Below, piece after piece: positions 17,757-21,529 of a DNA stretch of 21,529 nt. How positions within the stretch are numbered: position 1 is the first letter of the stretch; the number at the start of each line of letters is the position of its first letter. The position numbers were made by a program, and so were the translations under genes. This DNA comes from Ophiothrix spiculata (taxonomy: Eukaryota; Echinodermata; Ophiuroidea; Amphilepidida; Ophiotrichidae). The notes beneath the pieces are model-generated. The model did not search any database, was not told the DNA's origin, and saw nothing but the letters and a program-made list of their open reading frames with translations. Location of the stretch: NCBI GenBank assembly GCA_000969725.1, contig JXSR01S018258.1, one strand, 5' to 3'.

Positions 17757-18330
17757 CTGTCGGCAATTTGTCCTCTGTAAGTTTTGTCATAGTTTCACAT
17801 GGGCCATCCATAGGAGGACTGATATCAGGACACAATATTGAATTATTGGCAGTCCGACTGGAACCATGTTAAGTTCCAGTTGGTTTCCATTTTGTTTAGT
17901 TAGCTTCTTGGGAAGCAGGTTAGCGTAGTGGTATGTCCCTTGCTTTGCACCAATGAGTTTTGGGTGTCCTGGGTTTGATTCCTAGCCCTGGTGCTGTATG
18001 TGCATATGGTTTACAGTCCATACTCGCTTCTGTATGTTTTTCTCCAGGTACTCCGGTCTTCCTCCTGCATCTAAAACTGTCACTAGATTTGTCCATCTGA
18101 GTCTGCACCACCCAGGCTATGGGAAGCTGCACAAAGGGTGAATATTACAACCAAAGTGCCAATAGAATGTGCTCTACGGAAGCACTACTAAGTGAAGTGA
18201 AATGGTTGTGACAATCTACCTGCAGTGAATCATGAGCACTTTGGATCCTTATTCGGTTAAAAGGTGCTATAAAAATGTCATAATTATTATTTATTATTAA
18301 CCAAATTGGAAGCGATTTGGCACCCTGAAA
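17757..18330 (-). pseudogene. Decayed duplicate of the C8-start exon, interrupted by a SINE
   Basis: The right piece (about 18299-18326) reads on the minus strand tttcag, then GGTGCCAAATCGCTTCCAAT, matching the true exon start GCTCCAAATTCCTTCCAAT. The left piece (about 17760-17853) encodes RTANNSILCPDISPPMDGPC against WTAIDPTLCPSFVAPIEEPC and is still open. The donor end is not recognisable. The two pieces are separated by the SINE at 17862-18296, with aacca on both sides as a possible target duplication. Confidence 0.8.
17862..18296 (+). mobile_element. tRNA-derived SINE, family A (plus-strand copy)
   Basis: A box TAGCGTAGTGG (17921-17931) and a one-mismatch B box GTTTGATTC (17973-17981) are followed by the same body as 15603-16008, including tcttcctcctgcat, gggaagctgcaca and gtgacaatctacctgcag. 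The 3' end is gtgctataaaaatg plus ATT repeats, resembling a CR1/L2-type LINE tail. The minus-strand open frame at 17920-18132 is an artefact of it. Confidence 0.88.
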
Positions 18331-18348
18331 TTTGAATTTTAAAGGTTA

Positions 18349-18743
18349 TCAATATTGGTTAAAACTGGTCAACAACACTTACTTTTCATTCCGAATATTT
18401 CAGTGATACCCATCACAGTCCTCAGCGGCCAAATTCTGAGTTCCAACTGATCCTCCTCTGAATCTCGTCGTAGATGGCATCCTAGAGGATGGTATTTCCA
18501 GAAGAGAATCATCAATAGATGAAAGTTTGCACTCCCTGTCTCTTTTTAGAGTTGGGCTAGTTTCTTTCTTTCATCTAATGATGATTCTCTTCTGGATATA
18601 CCATCCTCTAGGATGCCATCTACGACAAGATTTAGAGGAGGATCAGTTGGAACTCAGAATTAGGCCGCTGAGGACGGTGATGGTATTCCTGAAATACTCA
18701 GAATAAAAAGTAAGTGTTGTTGACCAGTTTTAATAAATATTGA
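18349..18743. repeat. Foldback element: two 177-bp arms around a 42-bp loop
   Basis: The left arm 18349-18525 and right arm 18568-18743 are reverse complements over their whole length, with about 14 differences including one single-base indel. The loop is 18526-18567. Neither arm is open in a way that suggests protein. It would fold into a very stable hairpin in DNA or RNA. It could be a foldback transposon or a young inverted duplication. Confidence 0.92.
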
Positions 18744-19019
18744 TGAATCCTACCAACACGTATAAGGATATTCATTTACAAAGTTTATGTTTTTAGATGC
18801 TTTTTAGGTATATATGTAACATCCATCATGCACCTACAGAAAAGTTGTCAATTTTGTTTTTGAGTTACTGTACAAAATTCACATAAAAGTCGTATTTTGA
18901 CAAAATTGTGATTTTTGTAGATTTGAAATATGTTCATTCCCTATAAAACTCCTTGATTAATATCAGCTTTCATTTTTTTAAAACTCCAAATTATTTTAAA
19001 ACTAATATTTCTAGATATA

Positions 19020-19429
19020 CGCCGTGGAAGTAGTGACATCATATTTATGATAATTATAGCCCAACACGTGCGATCTGGTTCCAAACAAACATGGTGGACA
19101 TTTTAACCACACGTTACGTCTATGGGGAATATTTTCTATTTTAGTTTCATTACTCTTGAATCCAACTGAAGCAAAAATAAGCATAAACCATGGTAATGTG
19201 CTATAGAAAAGAGTCCTCTTATAATAGACCAGAAAGTCGTCCCTTTCACTATTTTTCAGTTTGTGAACAAAAATCGATTGTTAAGATGGTCTGATTTTTA
19301 TATGTACATACGTGTATTTTGTCAATACGTGTGATCAGTGGAACCACTATGGACATAATCATTTTATGGAACCAGATCGCATGTGTTGGGCTAATTATCA
19401 TATATAATGACGTCACTACTTCCACAGTG
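19020..19429. mobile_element. 410-bp element with 64-bp TIRs, probable TA insertion
   Basis: The left arm 19020-19083 (cgccgtggaagtagtgac ... gatctggttcca) and right arm 19367-19429 are reverse complements with few changes. TA lies on each side (19018-19019 and 19430-19431), as in Tc1/mariner-type insertions. The interior of about 280 bp is non-coding. Confidence 0.75.
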
Positions 19430-19560
19430 TATAATCAAATTGGAAATGTGCATAAATTTTAACACTTTTGATGCAAATTTATCCGATTAGTGGATTGTGA
19501 CATGTCATGCTTCAAAGAAATCAAACTCCATTTCTGGGTGTGGTATGAACAAAAAACAAG

Positions 19561-19815
19561 TCGTCATGTGAGTGCAAGAAAGTCGTATCTGCAATAGCTG
19601 CCATTTGTCATTAATTTGGATTGCACACTTTATAATCTTCAGTATTGGGTCAGTGGCTCTTCAGGTGACGGTGTCATCTGAAGAACCATTTCAAGAGCCA
19701 CTGATATATGGCAGGGAGATTTTGGAGGATTTTTCGCATTCAAGTGACTAGATGTTAAATAAATATAACTTAAGGCAGCCATTGCAGATATGACTTTCTT
19801 GCACTCACCTGACGA
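19561..19815. mobile_element. 255-bp MITE with about 42-bp TIRs and an inner hairpin
   Basis: The left arm 19561-19602 (gtgagtgcaagaaagtcgta ... gctgcc) pairs with 19775-19815 with a few changes. Inside, cagtggctctt and aagagccactg form a second stem (about 19650-19702). It is non-coding. Confidence 0.78.
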
Positions 19816-19954
19816 AGTGTTATTTGAAAGCTGAAGGTGCATGTTTTTCAGAATCTGCAATATAACAAACTTGGCCTGGGGTTTACTTTACTGGAGCTTT
19901 GTGGTTGACAGTCATATATAAAAATCAAATTTGTACATGGAGAGACATATAGGA

Positions 19955-20795
19955 GGGGATATCAAAAAGTTTTAAAGATCACCCAGAAGAGAAGAAGCTA
20001 TAGCAATGATTTTTTTTTCTGAAGAGTTACTTGTCCTTTTGTACAATACGGGCCAAATATGTACTCATTGGTATTTTTAGTTTAAGTAAGAAGTCAGCAA
20101 CCTGCCCCACAAACTCCCTGTATTTTGGTAGGTATGTGATATCCACAATATCCAACATAGGGTCTTACAGAACTGATTTTTGGTCAAAAAAGGGTCTATG
20201 AAACTGATTTTTTCCCAAATTAGGGTCTCTGGAACTGCCTTTTTCCCATAAAAACATGACTATTTGAGCTGAAAATTGCTCAAAATACATACTTTTGAGT
20301 CATTTACTTTGAAAATGAGGTCTTCGGAACTGAAGTAATCTTCAAATGAGCATCTTGGGGAGGCGGCATATACCCGTACCTTTCGTCAATGTAAGTGATC
20401 CCCCCAAACTATACACATGAATGGAGAAAATCAAGATATGTGGTATAATTAAGTCCCAGCATTTGAATGATTACAGTGCCCAGCAAACCTATGATGACAC
20501 ACCCAATATGCGATTGTTTGATAGTATAGGGTAGGGTCTCCTCATTTCATTAATACCAAAATTATAAAAGTCGGTCAACATGTAACACAACATTAACGTA
20601 ACAAAATATGACCGACCTGATAATAATACATTTTCAGCAAAATACAAAATGGATTTTATTGCTTAAGAAGACCCACTTAAAAGTGGGAGAACTGTGTTAA
20701 TTTGCAGAGTCACTATATAAAGTTGCTATCGCATAATAGAATTTGTTCTTGGCTCTATTCCTTCCGAGTGATCTTTAAAACTTTCTGATACCCCC
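19955..20795. mobile_element. Family M TIR element carrying a nested repeat
   Basis: The left terminus ggggatatcaaaaagtttta is mirrored by the right terminus tttctgatacccc. gatcacccagaag (left) pairs with a cttccgagtgatc-type string (right). The right half matches 12485-12897. The middle holds the gggtct..gaactg repeat at about 20156-20405, absent from the 550-bp copy, which explains the extra length. Confidence 0.7.
20156..20405 (+). repeat. Repeat copy nested in the family M element
   Basis: Units such as gggtctatgaaactgatttt and gggtctctggaactgc recur, followed by gagctgaaaatt and gcggcatatacccgtacc. The order matches the minus strand of 6600-6900. Confidence 0.5.
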
Positions 20796-20955
20796 TCGTG
20801 TATATATAATGGATAAAACAAACTACCAAAAAGTTGAGCAAAATCATTATTTACATTTACATGTACAGTTATTAATGGGGCCATTCATCCAAGGATTCTA
20901 TAGGGGAGACTAAACATTAAATACTAAATGCTGATTTTGTTCATGTGTCACCTAC

Positions 20956-21111
20956 CAAATTTCCATCTGGTATCAAGAAGTCATTATCAGGATCTCCGTC
21001 ATATGTGCCACACATTCCACATACTTTGTCCCTTAACGAGTCCGGTACGATGATGTAAACCCTACGATGCCCATCCCAAGCAATGGACAAGTCAAAACGG
21101 GTCACCAGCAT
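20956..21111 (-). CDS. Exon: second half of a VWD domain (module 1)
   Basis: 156 nt, 52 codons, phase 0 at both ends. The acceptor reads ttttctgcag and the donor gtaggt. It encodes the end of a von Willebrand factor D domain: a WDGHRRVYIIVP strand, then CGMCGTYDGDPDNDF and a terminal PDGNL. It aligns without gaps to the 156-nt exon at 7021-7176 (WDGQRRV, CGLCGSYDGNPSND, GGQL). The CGxCG motif corresponds to the CGLC motif conserved in many VWD domains. The first half of this VWD should be a 320-nt exon to the right and is not in the window. A decayed fragment of the same exon lies about 40 bp upstream, at 21154-21203. Confidence 0.92.
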
Positions 21112-21153
21112 CTGCAGAAAAATAAGGAGACATTTTGAAAGGGTTAAATGTTT

Positions 21154-21203
21154 GATAAGTTGGGTACAGTGATATAAACCCGGCAGTGACCATCCACATC
21201 ACA
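21154..21203 (-). pseudogene. Relic of the VWD second-half exon
   Basis: On the minus strand it reads V-DGHCRVYITVPNLS, against WDGHRRVYIIVPDSLR in the exon at 20956-21111. It lies only about 40 bp upstream of that exon's acceptor. It is cut off on the right where the retrotransposon fragment begins, and soon meets a stop on the other side. Confidence 0.75.
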
Positions 21204-21500
21204 TCCTACGTAACTTATGGAGGATTCAAAGGTTCTTATAACGAAGGATGCTTGTAACCATGCCGTCAGAGCACTCGTTCTGTCCCGCATCGACTATGCG
21301 AATTCCCTATTGTTTGGCGCGCGCGAAAGGGATCTCAAGCATTTGCAGCATATTCAAAACAAAGCTGCCAGGCTAGTCTTTGCATGTGGTCGTGACAGGT
21401 GCTCTGACGACTTGATGACAACCTTACACTGGCTTCATCATATCATATCATTTATTATTTCCATCAAATTACAGAGCAAAATAACACAATATCAAAAAAC
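21204..21500 (+). mobile_element. 3' fragment of a non-LTR retrotransposon (CR1/L2/Jockey-like)
   Basis: The plus-strand frame from about 21217 encodes ALVLSRIDYANSLLFG, LKHLQHIQNKAARLV and, after a short gap, TTLHWL. These match the thumb/C-terminal part of non-LTR reverse transcriptases ((L/V)xSRLDYCNSLLxG, LQxVQNxAARLV, LHWLP). The catalytic core is absent, and the frame changes after HWL into an A/T-rich tail (tcatatcatatcatttatt). It is a truncated, dead copy lying antisense to the VWD gene and may extend beyond the window. Confidence 0.85.
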
Positions 21501-21529
21501 ACAATGATGGAGGAGATACAACAAAAGGC

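Larger units (their letters stand above)
17656..20955 (-). other. 3.3-kb intron packed with inverted-repeat elements
   Basis: This intron separates VWD and C8 of module 1. From left to right it has a decayed exon copy split by a SINE (17757-18330), a foldback palindrome (18349-18743), TIR elements at 19020-19429 and 19561-19815, and a family M element (19955-20795) with another repeat inside it. The stretches between are short and AT-rich. Confidence 0.75.
630..21111 (-). other. Interior of a multi-module VWD-C8-TIL gene (FCGBP / zonadhesin / alpha-tectorin type)
   Basis: Eleven exons on the minus strand join without a stop to 2385 nt (795 codons). Every intron has GT..AG ends and every phase matches its neighbour. 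The order is VWD second half, C8 (two exons), TIL, E/EGF-like, then VWD (two exons), C8 (one exon), TIL, E/EGF-like, then VWD first half. Equivalent exons in successive modules have the same length: 320 nt for VWD-a, 156 for VWD-b and 206 for TIL. The gene therefore grew by duplicating a multi-exon module of about 398 codons. Family knowledge: proteins of this layout are secreted, heavily disulphide-bonded components of mucus, egg or sperm coats, or extracellular matrices. Orthology to any one member cannot be settled here. The first and last exons, signal peptide, promoter and polyadenylation site are outside the window. Confidence 0.93.

Noticed and set aside
19639..19860. Minus-strand open frame of 73 codons
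   Set aside because: It spans the MITE at 19561-19815 and includes its inner hairpin.
17656..20955. A separate nested gene in the 3.3-kb intron
   Set aside because: All longer open frames coincide with inverted-repeat elements or the SINE; no conserved protein segment was found on either strand.

Overview
The window is AT-rich, intron-rich animal DNA. It holds the interior of one large gene on the minus strand, buried in short mobile elements. The best guess is a marine invertebrate, possibly a deuterostome, because of the multi-VWD secreted protein, tRNA-headed SINEs, a CR1/L2/Jockey-like retrotransposon fragment and many small inverted-repeat elements. The species cannot be fixed from the sequence.

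The gene encodes tandem modules of VWD, C8, TIL and an E/EGF-like cysteine-rich segment. This is the architecture of IgGFc-binding protein (FCGBP), zonadhesin and alpha-tectorin. Eleven exons can be placed, in transcript order: 21111-20956, 17655-17502, 15566-15384, 13523-13318, 10554-10380, 9379-9060, 7176-7021, 5064-4734, 4001-3796, 2738-2561 and 949-630. All splice phases agree and the exons sum to 2385 nt (795 codons) with no stop. The window covers the end of one VWD and the rest of its module, one complete module of 397 codons, and the first half of a third VWD. Both ends of the gene lie outside the window. The product is expected to be a secreted, disulphide-rich, mucin-like or matrix protein.

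The most unusual feature is that five of the eleven exons have partial tandem copies of themselves beside them, and each copy crosses or abuts an exon-intron boundary. The C8 exon ending at 4734 has its donor-containing half present three times, and the first extension is open and in frame. The TIL exon ending at 13318 has its donor half repeated. The VWD exon starting at 9379 has its acceptor half repeated. Older decayed copies lie upstream of the exons at 17655 and 21111, and the first of these is split by a SINE.

The introns hold two intact copies and one worn copy of a tRNA-type SINE, a second SINE family, a probable hAT MITE (16-bp perfect TIRs, 8-bp target duplication), other TIR elements, a foldback palindrome of about 395 bp, and a non-LTR retrotransposon fragment at the right edge. 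No RNA gene, CRISPR array, prokaryotic operon or second protein-coding gene is supported.
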